DNA of 64,000 nucleotides from Echinometra lucunter (GCA_029962745.1 CM057153.1:8810962-8874961), one strand, 5' to 3'; positions 47,311 to 59,649 are shown, counted from the stretch's first letter. Notes: generated by a model from the sequence alone, not told the origin. Numbers and translations: made by a program.

Positions 47311-49911
47311 TGTGTCATATTTCTTGTTATGATCCGTCCAAAGTGGCTAGCCACTAAAATGCCTTGAAGTCTTGATCAAGAAATCAAATTAATTTTTGAA
47401 ATAACCTTTGTATTCCATATGCTTGAAAAAAAGTATGATTGTAATTTGTTGTGATTTTTTTCTTGTCTTGCTGTTCTTTTTATGTTTGTTTATGTCAGTG
47501 CAATGTTTTTTATGTGTATAATTGTATATTATATCATGATATATCATGTACATAAATGTATGCACATCATGAAGAATATATGTCAACTTTGACTTCAATA
47601 CTGCTTTAAATGATGAGGCCAGAAGATAATGTATATTTCTCATTTCTTTTTCTGAAAAAAGGCCATTGTTTTATGAACAAGTAAAACATAAATTTCTTTC
47701 CCAATAAGTTTGGTAAAAGTGCAAAGTTTCCTTGAATTGCAAAAAATACAGCAAAAACCATTTAAAAAACAAAGCAAAATCCAATAAAACAAACTGTTAT
47801 TTTTTTTGCATCAGCAAAAATCTGGATCAAACCTGTTCGCATTGTTTAGAGACTGTGTTCGCGAAGCTTCAGTTGCGTCTACAGTGCATATATACTAGAT
47901 TTGTACCATTTTATTATTGCTTTGCCATATGTTTTGTACATGTCACCGAAGAACGCGGAATTTGAACGTTAGAACACTGAAGAACACTGAATTTGCATTT
48001 TAGAAAACGGAGAACTGGGGACTTTAGGTTAAACGACGGTGGCTCTGGGCAGAGCAATTGTCCAGAAAACGGTGTCATTTGTGTCATACCTTGAAAGACT
48101 TGAATCGTACCAATCACCAAAGGACATTTTGCTTTGCATGTTGAAGGTTCTGTGTCATGGTACTATATTCTATAGTATACTATATGGAAATATATTTCAT
48201 ATATACTATCTGTTCACAAATTGTTTGTTTTAGTTTATTGGTACACTTTAATACTACTCACTACCCACACATCAGGCACTTTTGTACATTTTATGCTTTC
48301 ATGGAACTGAGAGACATGCATGGATTATTAGGAATGGATTCAAATGAAAAGAATGATTTTTTTTCCCCATGAATCTCTGTGATTGCCTCACTGCAGTTGA
48401 GATCTTATTTGAGCTTCTTACATTCATTCAGACACTTCCCAGTAGCTATTGCATGAATGGCCTTTGTGAGAAGTAGTGGTTTCTCACGTTGTGATGAATA
48501 CAAAGTGAAATTCAGTTATACCAGAAGCTTGAGTTCTAGAAAAGGTTTAAAATGATTTTTGAGCTTTCTTATTCTTTTTCATGTGAGACGGGAAGAATGT
48601 CATTGTAAATGTTCAAGTCCGTGAAAAGGTTTGCTGTCCAAATGTGACCAGGCACCACAAAACCACCAAAAATGTTCACTGTGTGATTTTCAGTTAGAGC
48701 TCAGTAAAGGTGTTTTTGGTTTGCATGGTTAAATTTTAGTTTTCAGGTATTTCCTGTAAGGATATACTTTTTCCTAAATGATTTAAAAATTTGGAGGCAG
48801 CAAATAATCTAAAAGTGGTATTTTTGATGATTTTTAGTAGACCTATATTTGGATTTGTTTTTATTGGTTTTCTTTTTTATTTACAACCCTGAATGCTTGT
48901 CTCATTTGATCTCCCATAACTTTAAAACAGAGTAATTTCTTGTACTGATACTTGTCCACTAGGATGAGCAGGATGTGCTTGATTAGTATGCCAAGATTTA
49001 GGACAACCTTCATAGAAATTTCTGTTGAGCTCCAATCCTCCTTTTGTCACATTTGCACAATACCTCGCAAGTCAGAGTGCTTCAATAGACTGCAAACTTT
49101 AAACCCTTATTTCTCAAAGGTTACATTGTGTGGGACTGGGCATTCTACTCTTTGTACAGTGGGTTAGGAACATCCAATGCTATCGAGTTATATATCATTT
49201 TGAAGCTGAGAATCTACTCTTTCAAAATCAGGCTTTAACTAAAAATTCATATCTAGCAAGTTTTTGGTGATTTTATGGTGCCTTGTCACAAATTCCCTCA
49301 TCATTTGAAATGGGGGGGGGGGGGGGGGGGGAGTGTTTGGGCTGAATATTCACTGCCAACTATGTGTGTGGTCCCTTGTACTCATTCTGTGAGCATTGCA
49401 TGTGCCTTCTGGGGTATGTGAGTATTATCTTATCCAAAATCTCACACCAGAGACCTGTTTTTTTTTTAATGTTCAACAAATCTACCCCCCCCCCCCCCAG
49501 ATCTACCCTTTCCAGTTGCTTTGGAACAATTTCTCTGGCATTGCGATTACATGACCAGAACCCAACTTTACCTTACCGTAAATAACCTTCCATTGATACA
49601 TTGTTAAAATATTGTTCATTATTCAGATATTTCAAATATGCAATTATGTTACGAACATGTCTTTCAGCAAAAACATGTATTGAAATATCTATTGTGTATG
49701 CTTGGTGATTATGTGTGTGCTGCCATTGTGTTTCTTTTATATCTATGGAATGTTATTCAGTATGAATTTGTTTTTACAGTTTTTGTAATACCTTGATTAC
49801 TCTAATGCCAATATATCTGTGCATTCAGTAAGTTTTACATCACCATATATTTACACAGAAGTATATTTCAATATTACTGCTGCCCACCATAAAATACCTC
49901 TCTTTATTTAG
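47311..49911. other. intergenic stretch
   Basis: AT-rich with poly-G and poly-C runs at about 49313-49331 and 49486-49498. No exon-like segment was recognised on either strand. Confidence 0.5.
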
Positions 49912-49919
49912 CTAGCAGT

Positions 49920-50134
49920 CATGGCTGTATGCACATATGGGGGGCAGGAGGGGGGGGGGGGGCATTATCCCCCCTCCCGGAAATTTTCAAAACTCATTCC
50001 ACCAAAGCGTGCACCAAATTGTTCAATTTCAATTCTAAAAATGCAAAAGCTATCACTAGGATGTGTGGTCCCTCAAATATTGAACATATTCTTGCCCCCC
50101 CTCCCCCGGAAAAAAATTCCTGCGTATGGCCTTG
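49920..50134. mobile_element. hAT-like MITE with perfect 8-bp target duplication
   Basis: CTAGCAGT occurs at 49912-49919 and 50135-50142. The left end CATGGCTGTATGCA and the inverted right end CAAGGCCATACGCA form terminal inverted repeats. A poly-G run and a CCCCCCTCCCC run lie just inside the ends. 215 bp, non-coding. An 8-bp duplication with CA-starting ends fits the hAT superfamily. Confidence 0.75.
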
Positions 50135-50871
50135 CTAGCAGTGTAACTAATTTGTTGAAATATGACTTTAACCCACTGCCTGTGGCAACCGGTTGGCCCC
50201 TGTATAAAATCTATGGGAGCAGAATAATGCAGTAGTCAGCAGGTTAAATGAGGCATACGTTGACAATGATAATACAGTGCATGTTCTACTTCACTGCAGA
50301 TGTCGGACATCTGTGTATAATGCTGCTGGAGAATTTCTGTGTTTCTTCATCATTGTTTTATTCTTTGGTTTATGTTCCTCTCCAAAGTCCATTCCAAATT
50401 CTATTACACATCCATGCACAGTATTTAACCGTCCTCAATTATGTCTTCAAATGTAAATACAAAGTTATATAGTGGCACAATGACTCTACTACAAATGCAT
50501 GCTTTATATCACTTTTGCTTCATTCGAGGTGAGGATATTTTATATTTCTGACAGAGTATAGGTACCTCAAAGTGAGGGTTTGTGCACATTGTTAACAAAT
50601 TTCTGAGAATCATTTGCATCGTTTCCTTCTAGAGGAATTCATTACTAAAACAGTAAACAGGTAATAGAAGGTAGTTGGAAGGCCATGCATAGGAATGGCC
50701 CCATAAAACAAAGCTTAAACATGATTGATCATACAATTAATATTTTCATTAACGGCCATAGTGATTACCGTTATGCAATTACTTGCAAATTTGTACAGTC
50801 GTAAGCTTTGCATACCAGGATCCAGAACTGTAGACATGATGTTCCTGCTAGATGCATGAGCAAGTTCTTAA

Positions 50872-51280
50872 CCCATTCGCGACAGGAATTATTTAAAGCC
50901 TAATTTGATCAGCTTTTATTCTTCAAATTGGCAACACCAACATTTTTATTTCATTGCTACATTTTTCTTATAAAACGTTGTGTATCTGAAATGAATATAA
51001 ATTGACAGAAATTTATGATGAGAAGTCAAAAAGTTGCCAATATGCAGGGGAAAACGGTGATTTTTAACTTTCTATCACATTGCCAATTTAAGGATTTTAA
51101 TGCTTATTTTCCTTTTAAAAATGTTCAGCATCAAACAACGAATATTGACGCAACCAAAATGGGCACAGTTTGAGTAGAATTTTTTGCTTTTTCTTCTCAT
51201 GTATTTGGTATGATTTTTAGAGCTTTGCATCAAAAGATATTAGGCTAAACCACAAAATGTGGACCTCTGTCATGAATGGG
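50872..51280. mobile_element. TTAA-type MITE, copy 2
   Basis: Flanked on both sides by TTAA (50868-50871 and 51281-51284). The ends are CCCATTCGCGACAGG and, inverted, CCCATTCATGACAGAGG. About 409 bp, closely matching 9511-9916 along the full length. Interpreted as piggyBac-type on the basis of the TTAA duplication. Confidence 0.85.
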
Positions 51281-51289
51281 TTAAGCAAT

Positions 51290-54000
51290 TGGATTGTGTT
51301 ATTTGCTTGCAGGGAAAAAAAATATACGGGGGCTCAGGGTGAATTCGCCCTCGAAATGCCAAAAAGAGCCCTGGAAAACTAAAAAAGAGCCCCTGAAATT
51401 CTCATAGGGTCCAGTGTTAACTGTAGTACAATGTAGAGTATTCGGTCCGGTGGGCTCAAAAAATAGCCCCGGAAAAAAATTAATTATTTTTTTCCCTGTT
51501 TGCTTGTTAGTCCACCCTCAATAATTACCTTTGCATACTTGATCAACAGGATAATGCTCTGCTAAAAGTGTAAATGCCATGTTATTAGAAGGTTAAATAC
51601 ACATATATGCATGTAAAATCCATGTATCTTGTGGGGTAACCAATATGTAGACTGTTATCTTCAACTATAAGGTGATTCATGCGTTTTAAACAATTCTGTT
51701 TCTTTTCCATGTTTTTGTTGGGCAGCTGCTTGGTCAATGTAGACGCAGTACATCATTGAGAATTGTTTTCTATGATCCTACACTCGAGTCTTTGTCACTT
51801 CAGTCTAAAAAGTAATGACTTCAGTTATAATGAATCCAGTCCAATAATTGCAAGTCAGAATAATGAATATTCATGTACTTGATGCTGATCCCTCAGATTC
51901 TGTTCTGAAATTAACCTTGGATTTCATTGAAGTATTATATTGGTCAATAAAGAAGACATGCCTATGCTTACACATGAATGGAATGTTTAGGAAGTGTGTT
52001 GTGTTTTCCAGTCATGCAATGTAAAAAAAGAAAAAAAAAAAAAAAATGGGTGGGTGGGGGGGGGGGGGGGTTGTGAGATTACATGTGGGATAAAGGATGG
52101 ATTATCTTTTTAAGCGAAAATATAGAAGGAAAAGGGATTCTTTTCTTGTATCACATTTCGATTAAACAAGTATGCTTTTTTTCTTCTTCTAAATTAAGCA
52201 AAGGGAGAAATTTCACTACATGAATGATTAACGGATAAAAGAAATAATTAATGACCTCTCAAATTTCACCTGCAAAAGAGATTGCATTTGCATTTTCGCA
52301 TTGTAGTAACTTTGGATAATGTGAACATGAGTGAAATGAATCGATTCTCGCACCTGGAATTAAATCAGCCTGATGGATGCCACGGTTGGAGGAGTTGAAT
52401 AGATTGGTGATAGACTACAGGTGGAGTGGGCATATACGATATCCTGAAATATATGGGGCATGATTAGATTAATGAATTCTCGCACGCTTTTTATTGCTAG
52501 CAGACGACTGGGTTTTTCTTGCCTGTGTTGGTTTACTTGGCTTCGTTGTATGCGTTAAATAATTCTGCCATTAATGTTTTCTCGTATGTCATTTTGTACT
52601 ATACAAGCACTTAACACCGTTCTCCGTATTCTTTAATATCGCCTATCATTAGGCACTGGTATACGGGCACTTTTTCTCAAGGAGGGCGGGGGGCTGACGC
52701 CTCTAGCCAGAGTGTCTACTGTTCTTTTTCTTAATTTTTTGCAAAGCCAGCCCGCGAAATTCGTATCACAGTTTCGTAGTAAAAATAAAAAGAAATTTAT
52801 TTAGACGCCTCGCTTCTGAAATGAGAGGATATAATGACTCTTCGTTACTTGAATAATGAGGTGATAGTTGCCGGAATGTCGGGACTTTAAAATTCCCAGG
52901 GACTGCAGCCCCCCCCCCCCCCTCCTCGTACGCCAACAGTGATTGTAAGTATATTGATATTGCACCCATACGTATCTTCAATGATTTATTCACAATGAAG
53001 AACATGAAATAATAACTAATTTTCAAAGCGTCTTCTGGGTTATTCCATTTATTCCTCTAAACTTGTAGCAAAATGTCAAAGTAATACATGCTTTTAACAC
53101 ATCACAATCTATATCATGATTATTAATATCTATTCAAGATTTCATCACCAGTCGTCAGTATAAAAAGTATTTACAAATTCGTAGGTATAAATATTCTGTA
53201 TATATACATTGGTTATGTCATATCTAATTCCACAAATTCCTTTTATACATTATAACTAGTGAATCTGAACAAACACTCCCTGAAAAGTAAAATAACTATA
53301 GAAATAGCTAGTAGAACTATATTATCATAAGTCTGTTAAGTAATGATTAAAAAAACATATATAAACCTACATGTATATATTGCCTACATCTATCACCATA
53401 TTACCCCTTTTTCAAGAATACAGCAGAAAATTAGCATTTATGCCATTCGCAAGTATAATTTCGATTACTAGCTAAGTGTAATTTTTGCAAGCACTTTACT
53501 CACGGTGTTTTTCTTTTTCAGTCATCGGCTTATTTCGGAGTAACATGAACTCCACTTCCAGTTTATTGCTTTAATCTGTATCATAATTTTACGTACAAAT
53601 ACCGACAATGAATGACGGAGCTCAGAGTATGTACATACAACGCTATAGTAGCATGAAAAGGAATCGCCTTTTACACCACTGATGTGTGATACATGCTATT
53701 TTTGATATGGTAATGCTTTCACCGAGGTCATTTCAAACTCGTGTCGAAAACAACTGATTTTGTCTTGATATATGAATATGAATAGATGATATAGATCACG
53801 TTTCCATATCATCACTATTTCCTGCCTTTTCTCTTTGCGTCATAAATTACAGTGGGCAATAAAGATAATTCCTTTCTTTTCCCCTTCTTATAGCTCAGAA
53901 ATATGAATGTTCGCAACCTCGACATCAGGCTACATTAAAAAGAAAAAAGCTGACTGCCATAGTTAATCTTTAATTACCATGACTACAGGCAATCATTCTC
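51290..54000. other. non-coding stretch
   Basis: AT-rich with poly-G near 52056-52070 and poly-C near 52911-52922. No coding exon was recognised. The right part could be distal 3' UTR of the - strand gene ending at 56264. Confidence 0.45.
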
Positions 54001-54039
54001 CCATCCTTATTTTCCACTAACCTACTAGAATTAGCAGCA

Positions 54040-54298
54040 TCAGATATGCGACCACCAACTCCACCACCATTATAACTATCACTACCACCATCATCTTCAT
54101 CTTCATCCTCCTCCTCCTCCTCATCATCATCATTATTGGCAGCCCCACAAATAATATCAGGGTCAATAACGCTGTATTCACCATCGTCAGCAGCAGCAGC
54201 AGCACTATCATCATCAATGTCGTAACGCTCATCGTGATCATTAATAACAGCAGGATATTTAATTTTATGAACATCATCCTTATCACCATCACATCTGT

Positions 54299-54355
<57 letters not shown>

Positions 54356-54460
54356 CCGATTTTTATAATAATGATAACTACACTTTCATCATCATGATCA
54401 TGACCAACTTCATCATCATCATCATCGTCGTCATCGTCGTCGTCGTCCTCGTCGCCACCA
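54040..54460. repeat. (CAT)n/(CAC)n trinucleotide region
   Basis: ATC/CAT trinucleotide arrays, purest at 54297-54352 and 54412-54450. Polymethionine or polyvaline frames are artefacts. Confidence 0.9.
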
Positions 54461-54599
54461 TCTTTATGAAAATCATCAAATATATAGTAATGATTACTGT
54501 CAGCATGGATATTGGGTATTATGTAAATACATTGAAATACAAATCAAGAGAAAATAAATGTGGGATGAAAACCCCGAAAAGTTCGGAAAACATTTCCTG

Positions 54600-56263
54600 A
54601 TCATATTCAATAGTGGACTTATACTCCCTGCAAACAATTTGTATTATTTTCATGATTCCCGAGGCCTAGAATCTGATAACAGGTATTCGATATCGTGGCT
54701 CTCCCTGCCACTTTTTTCTGTTTCTGTTCGATATCTCGTGATACACACTACCCTAGAAAAGACGAAATTTCATGTTTTAGGGACAAAATGAAGTAGCTTT
54801 GTACCGTGTTTCCAAACCGACAACAAAAATGGGATAAACCTAATCATCATTAACTCCTAAATATGTCATTTCTTCTCAAAAATTTCCAAGCGTTATGGCA
54901 TAGATTTATGTACGGCTAGATGAGAATTTTTATAATACTAAATAGAACTTAACGCATTTCAACCTTTAAAACAATGTCCCGACGATGGATAAATCAAATG
55001 GTTGGCATCGACATAATCAGCCAGGAAAAAGAATGCATTTAGATGGGATACAAAACAGGTGGAAATCTCGATGAGTATCGTCACGAACATGAGCACGATT
55101 TGCAGTTCGTCATTTCGTGATCATCTCGAAGTCAACTGTTCCACATTGATGCAAGGATCGAATGATGTGCTACAAGCGACGAGGAGAGAGGTTAGAAGTG
55201 GATGTGCTCATTGTCACCAGAAAAGTTCCCGTCGGCAAGGGGTCCATTCATAGGGCGCCATTCATTCTCTTGGTAAACATTAGAGTTGCTGGAACTCGCT
55301 TTGCATTCCGTACTTTCGCGAGCCTTGCATGTATTTCACGTGACTTGCATCGAATAATCTGCATCCTTTCACTGCTCCACTTCCAGGACGAATAAAATAT
55401 GCCTACTAAACAGTCCTCGGAATATCGTGAATCCATACCTACTTTCAGATATCAAAGAATTCCATTTACAAGTGCCTCCACTCGATTACAGAGACTTTTC
55501 AGGAAATCAACTTATTTCGATAAATTTTGATAACAGAACTGCATAGGGAATGATAGAAAAAGAAGATGACGAAATGCTTATGATATGAAATAAAATAAAG
55601 AATTAAGGAGAAAAGGAGCGATGATGATGATGTACTAGACCACTGAAATCGAATTAGTTTGATTTTCGAAATCTTTGCGATCGATTTCTCGTTAATTGGT
55701 AAACTGGAGCACGATGTGGAATGGGCACATATTCTTGTTCGTACGAAGACATAATTATGATATCTTCGCTTGGGCTCAAAATGGGCACAGGACGATATAG
55801 TACCCATTCAGTTCCACCGAGTGCTGTCGAGTTACATCCCAATCTTTGGAGCAGGATCCCTCTATCTACCAATATGTGTCAATGCCACAACCTCTTTTTT
55901 GTGTACATTTGCTTCGGTAAAGTAGCACACATCGGATCCAACCGAAGAAACGGTGCATTTACTACGATAAAATATACTTGTATATATCAAACAGACTCGT
56001 GGCTCTTTCGATGAGTGCTGTTCAAAAGCTGTGAGTCCATTATCATTTTCATAGAGTTTGGGATATCAATAAAGCCATTAACATTAATAAATAGATTTAT
56101 ATTCCATTTTATCACGTACCGTAACTATACTGTATTCTTTGATTATTACAAAATCAGATTACCAATATATCAAACATTAGATGTATAAGAAAACATTGAA
56201 ATATCGGTGGTTCCACTATATCATTATAAAATCATTTTACAAGTCCCCGCTACAGCAGCGTTG
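54600..56263 (-). other. likely 3' UTR or intergenic sequence downstream of the Ly6-type gene
   Basis: No stop-free segment with splice support was found. Some parts (55140-55400, 55700-55900) are less AT-rich than the surroundings but not recognisable as protein. A clear AATAAA on the - strand close to the stop codon was not found. Confidence 0.4.
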
Positions 56264-56499
56264 TCATGACGTCACGAACCACCTGACCAATGAGCATGCG
56301 AGAACGAGTAAAGGTATCGCTGAATGGCTCGCTGCTGTAGAGCCTGAGCATTTTCCGTCTGTACAGCACGTAACACAGAATCCAGTGTCATTGTGATTAT
56401 CATTTGTGCAAGTGTTATCGTTACTTGTAAGACTGTATGGTATATCGTCGGTGGTAGATTCTCCGCATACAGCTACTACGTTGACAACCGTGCTCTCTT
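56264..56499 (-). CDS. Ly6-type gene, terminal coding exon 4
   Basis: The acceptor (- strand CAAATTCCAG) is followed by two bases completing codon 152, then 77 codons and TGA at 56266-56264. It encodes the second half of the second cysteine module (GFCVTCCTDGKC) and the GPI signal (AIPLLVLACSLVRWFVTS). Confidence 0.85.
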
Positions 56500-57743
56500 C
56501 TGGAATTTGAAAGAAAATTGAATGGGGGAAAAAAGAGAACAGAGAGAGAGAAAAAAAGCGATTACATAAATGATGAGTGCCTGCTAGTGAACATGGTTTC
56601 CATTAATGGCGCGTGGCCACAAGAACTTATGTTCTAAAGCAAAAGAAAAAAAAAATGATCTCGCCCCCTTAGCCATTAGCGTAAATCCGGGGGGGGGGGT
56701 ATAGAGGGGGATGGCGTGTACAAATATCCCCCTCATTTGAAGGAAAAATGATATTGTAATAAATCAATTGGTGAAATTTTTCATTAAAATGTCATAAACG
56801 ACGGTCATATAGTGGAATTTTCATTTGAAATGCTCTTAAAACCAAAAAAAGTGGTTATGTTTCGCTCGCTCGCAAAATAAAAGAATTATATGTGTGGGGG
56901 TCTGCTCGGGTGAGTAAGGGTGTGTGTGTATACTTATGTGTGAGTTCACGCAAGAAATTTCGGCAAAAAAAGTCGATCATTCCCCCCCCCCCCCACATTT
57001 ACTTCATTGCCCTTAGCACACCCCACCACATAACAGCTAATATAGGTCCACCGGCTCTTCAGACAGTGCGCCATCCGCTCTTCTAGAAGTTTTTCTTTTT
57101 AGATTTAAACAGATTTTACCATATTCTTAGAACACTGTAGAACGATACCTGTCCCTCTAAAAAGTAGGAATGAGAATGATAACCACCTGTCCACGACATC
57201 GTTGTCGAACACGTGGGCGATTCGTCATCGGACCTGCACACGTTGTCTGCTAACCTCTTCACTAGCGGTGTCGGTACGGGAGGGTAGGGCGGTGGTCGCA
57301 GTATCTTCCCCTCGCCGCCATTATTACAATAGTCGGCGTCTTGACAGCACATGGTACAGGTTAGAACATCCTCTGTCTGATTACAAAATGGCGTCCTGTC
57401 GGGGGTCGTTCTTGGGCACTCCGAAGCGAAGCCACAGTAGCGGTACATAGCCATCTCCATGTATAAATCACCTAAAGGAAAAGAGTGGAAAAGAAGAACA
57501 TTCAAATGGCTTGCAGGGGGGGGGGGGGTTCTAGTAAATGCACTCATTAAGTTATCAATTATCCTTACATTATTTGAAACTGTTTCCAAAGTCAACGGAT
57601 GCATTGATGGTCGGACCAGGGGCGGCGCTATGGGGGGGGGGGAGGGGCAGAGGGATTTTTCAAGTGATCGAAAAACTAAAGGAAGAAAAAAAAGAAGAAG
57701 AAGAAGAAAGAAGAAGGAGAAGTAGAAAGAAAGACAGACAGAC

Positions 57744-57794
<51 letters not shown>

Positions 57795-58544
57795 GAGAGT
57801 ATGGGGAGAGAGGACACGGTCATGCAACTATATAATAGCCTTATTTGTTAATTCAAAACGTAAAAAACTCACATGTGGGTCATCTTGCCCCCTATCAAAA
57901 TACCCTGGCGCCACCCCTGGATGGGCCCCACTTATCGCTGAACAGACAAATTACTTATCACGAAAAAAAAGAAGGAGGTTACATACGTATTTTTCAGCAA
58001 ACATACAAAGCGGGGGGGGGGGGTGGTATTAAATTTGAAAGTAAGGTTCGTTTCATCGTTTCATGTGCATTTTTCTTTTTGCATGAGCTGTCCCTTTCCA
58101 TGATCACATCTCGATATAATGTATATAGGATAATGATAGCTGAAGCTTTGAATTCTAATGACCCTTTTAGGTTATTCATGAATTTGATTTCACAATTTCT
58201 TGCCCCAAAACAACAAATTTCTAATTTTCTCAATTCATTTTCTTGTTCATCTTCATTTGGCGCCATAAGCTAATCAATCGCCCAGACATAAATTAATTAC
58301 CTTTCCACGTTGTCTTTAATACGCATGCGTCAAAGTCATCATCACATGTTTTTTGCTCAGGCGATTGGCAGGAAGATTCCGTATCACATTTGTAACAGCT
58401 TAATGCACCTGTATAAAAAAAAAGCAAGGAAAGAAAAGAAACAAACTATTAAAATGTCAAACAGACATAGAAACATTTCTTACCTTCAAAGAGGAAAAAA
58501 AATAACAAAAAAAACAAAAACAAAAACAAAACTGGCCCGTTCAT
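56264..58544 (-). CDS. GPI-anchored Ly6/uPAR-type (three-finger) protein gene, 4 coding exons
   Basis: Exons 58544-58484, 58408-58301, 57471-57187 and 56499-56264 join in phase to 229 residues plus a stop. Residues 1-20 are a signal peptide (MNGPVLFLFLFFLLFFFLFE). Residues 24-106 form an Ly6/uPAR domain: it opens SCYKCDTESSC, has cysteines at 25, 28, 34, 42, 49, 69, 75, 86, 95, 98, 99 and 105, and closes with CC-x5-CN, the family signature. A Pro-rich linker (110-127) leads to a second module with eight cysteines (135-202) that ends CVTCCTDGKC but lacks the opening CxxC. Residues 203-229 (SGSTAASHSAIP then a hydrophobic stretch) look like a GPI-attachment signal. One sequon lies at N87 and another at N188. 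Predicted location is the outer cell surface; the ligand is unknown. Confidence 0.82.
57187..57471 (-). CDS. Ly6-type gene, coding exon 3
   Basis: The acceptor is TTCCTTTAG; 94 complete codons follow (residues 58-151). It completes the first Ly6/uPAR domain (MYRYCGFASECP, TCTMCCQDADYCNN) and adds the Pro-rich linker and C135/C144. The donor ACAG followed by GTGGTT leaves one base, which matches the two-base start of exon 4. A second donor, CAG followed by GTATCG at 57149/57148, would extend the exon but leave the wrong phase for exon 4. Confidence 0.75.
57617..57919. mobile_element. hAT-like MITE carrying a (GAAA)n microsatellite
   Basis: The left end is CAGGGGCGGCGCTATGGGGG and the inverted right end CAGGGGTGGCGCCAGGG; both continue into G-rich then GCA-containing sequence. 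Flanking octamers GGTCGGAC and GATGGGCC are only partly alike, so a target duplication is not clear. The (GAAA)n run is at 57744-57793. It lies in intron 2 of the Ly6-type gene. Confidence 0.65.
58301..58408 (-). CDS. Ly6-type gene, coding exon 2
   Basis: The acceptor is TTTTATACAG and the donor G followed by GTAATT. It completes Gly21 and encodes residues 22-56, ALSCYKCDTESSCQSPEQK then TCDDDFDACVLKTTWK. The LxCYxC opening and a C at about residue 49 are diagnostic of the start of an Ly6/uPAR domain. Confidence 0.88.
58484..58544 (-). CDS. Ly6-type gene, signal-peptide exon 1
   Basis: ATG at 58544-58542 begins 20 codons plus one base, ending at a GTAAGA donor. The peptide MNGPVLFLFLFFLLFFFLFE is almost pure Phe/Leu because the DNA is a GTTTTT-like simple repeat. 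It is accepted because its one-base overhang fits exon 2 exactly and a secreted Ly6 protein needs a signal peptide here. ATTTATA lies about 33 bases upstream on the - strand (58583-58577). Confidence 0.7.
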
Positions 58545-58559
58545 GATTAATCACAATAG

Positions 58560-59640
58560 ATTCACTGCGAGGTTGGTATAAATTCCAGAGTGAAATGCTG
58601 TATGATACGCACTTAATTCAGAACGTGCATCTGAAGGGGCAACTTTCCCTTCAACAATTCAATTTGCTTTAAAGACGTCTGTGTATCATGTGCATGATTC
58701 TTCCCGAGTTGTGATATGTATCATAGTATTAAATAGTCAGAACTGCCTTTATGGCCTGAATTCAATATTTTGTTGTTGTTTTTTTGTTTTGTTTTTTGCT
58801 TTATAAAAAGCGGAAGTTTGAGTTTTCAGATGTATGCCACTTTTATTGAATCACACGAGCTTCAATTATTGTAATCTGAAAGCTAAATATGTGTCACAAG
58901 GTTTCCAATCAACTCCTCGATGAGGAATAGTTGATTTAACCTTGCTCAATTAAGAAATTAATCATTCTCGTTTTGAGCAAATTACTTCGTAGTAAAGTGA
59001 GTTGATTTTATTAATTATGAGACATGGTTGTCGAAATCATTAGTCCTTTCATATAAATGGCATTGTGTCTTGTATAAAATCCGTAACTAAATGGAATATT
59101 GTCGGTTCTTTCCTTTGAAGACTGCAACAGCTAATACACCCCTATCATAAAATATCAATTTACCCGACCCACATCATCACAACACTGCTAAGACATAATA
59201 ATAATTGTTCACACAGTGATCGTGGAAAAATGGTAGGCGTACAATTTATTCATGTTATATAGGCCCTCTGCTTGTACCATCTGTGGTTTCTTGTGAATTG
59301 CAAAATGCATAGACTTAATGTGTATATTATCTTATAAACAATAATGACCACAAATTTCCACTGAATTTAGAGTTTACTACAAACAAATATCTTTTGGTCA
59401 TTAATATGATCGATTTTTGCGGAAAATGAAATTTTACATAATTCTTGGATGGGTTCCACCCAGCCATTTTTCACGTTCGAGACAGCCTATAAGGCATGTA
59501 TTATGGCTCTGACGTCGTTGGGATTTCATTCAACCACAGAAGAGTGTCAGATTAGTCCTTTCTCAAATAAGCAAAATAGCTTGGTGTGAATATCTACGTT
59601 ATTATTCGATATAGTCACATGATAAGTGTAAAACTTGTAG
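58560..59640. other. upstream flank of Ly6-type gene, non-coding
   Basis: No exon recognised. Likely contains the promoter of the - strand gene close to 58545-58600. Confidence 0.4.
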
Positions 59641-59649
59641 AGAAGAATT

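Noticed and set aside
50165..50248. Short segment flanked by TTAA with CCCACTGCC and CAGCAGG ends, like a tiny TTAA element
   Set aside because: Inverted ends match poorly (about half the bases) and the interior has no relation to the two clear copies.
54017..54292. Met/Val/Leu-rich frame on the - strand resembling membrane protein
   Set aside because: Artefact of CAT/CAC trinucleotide repeats.
57472..57823. Leftward extension of exon 3 frame of the Ly6-type gene into a Phe/Leu/Ser-rich N-terminus
   Set aside because: This part is intron containing (GAAA)n and poly-G; a clear acceptor at 57473-57472 and phase-matched exons 1-2 supply the true N-terminus.
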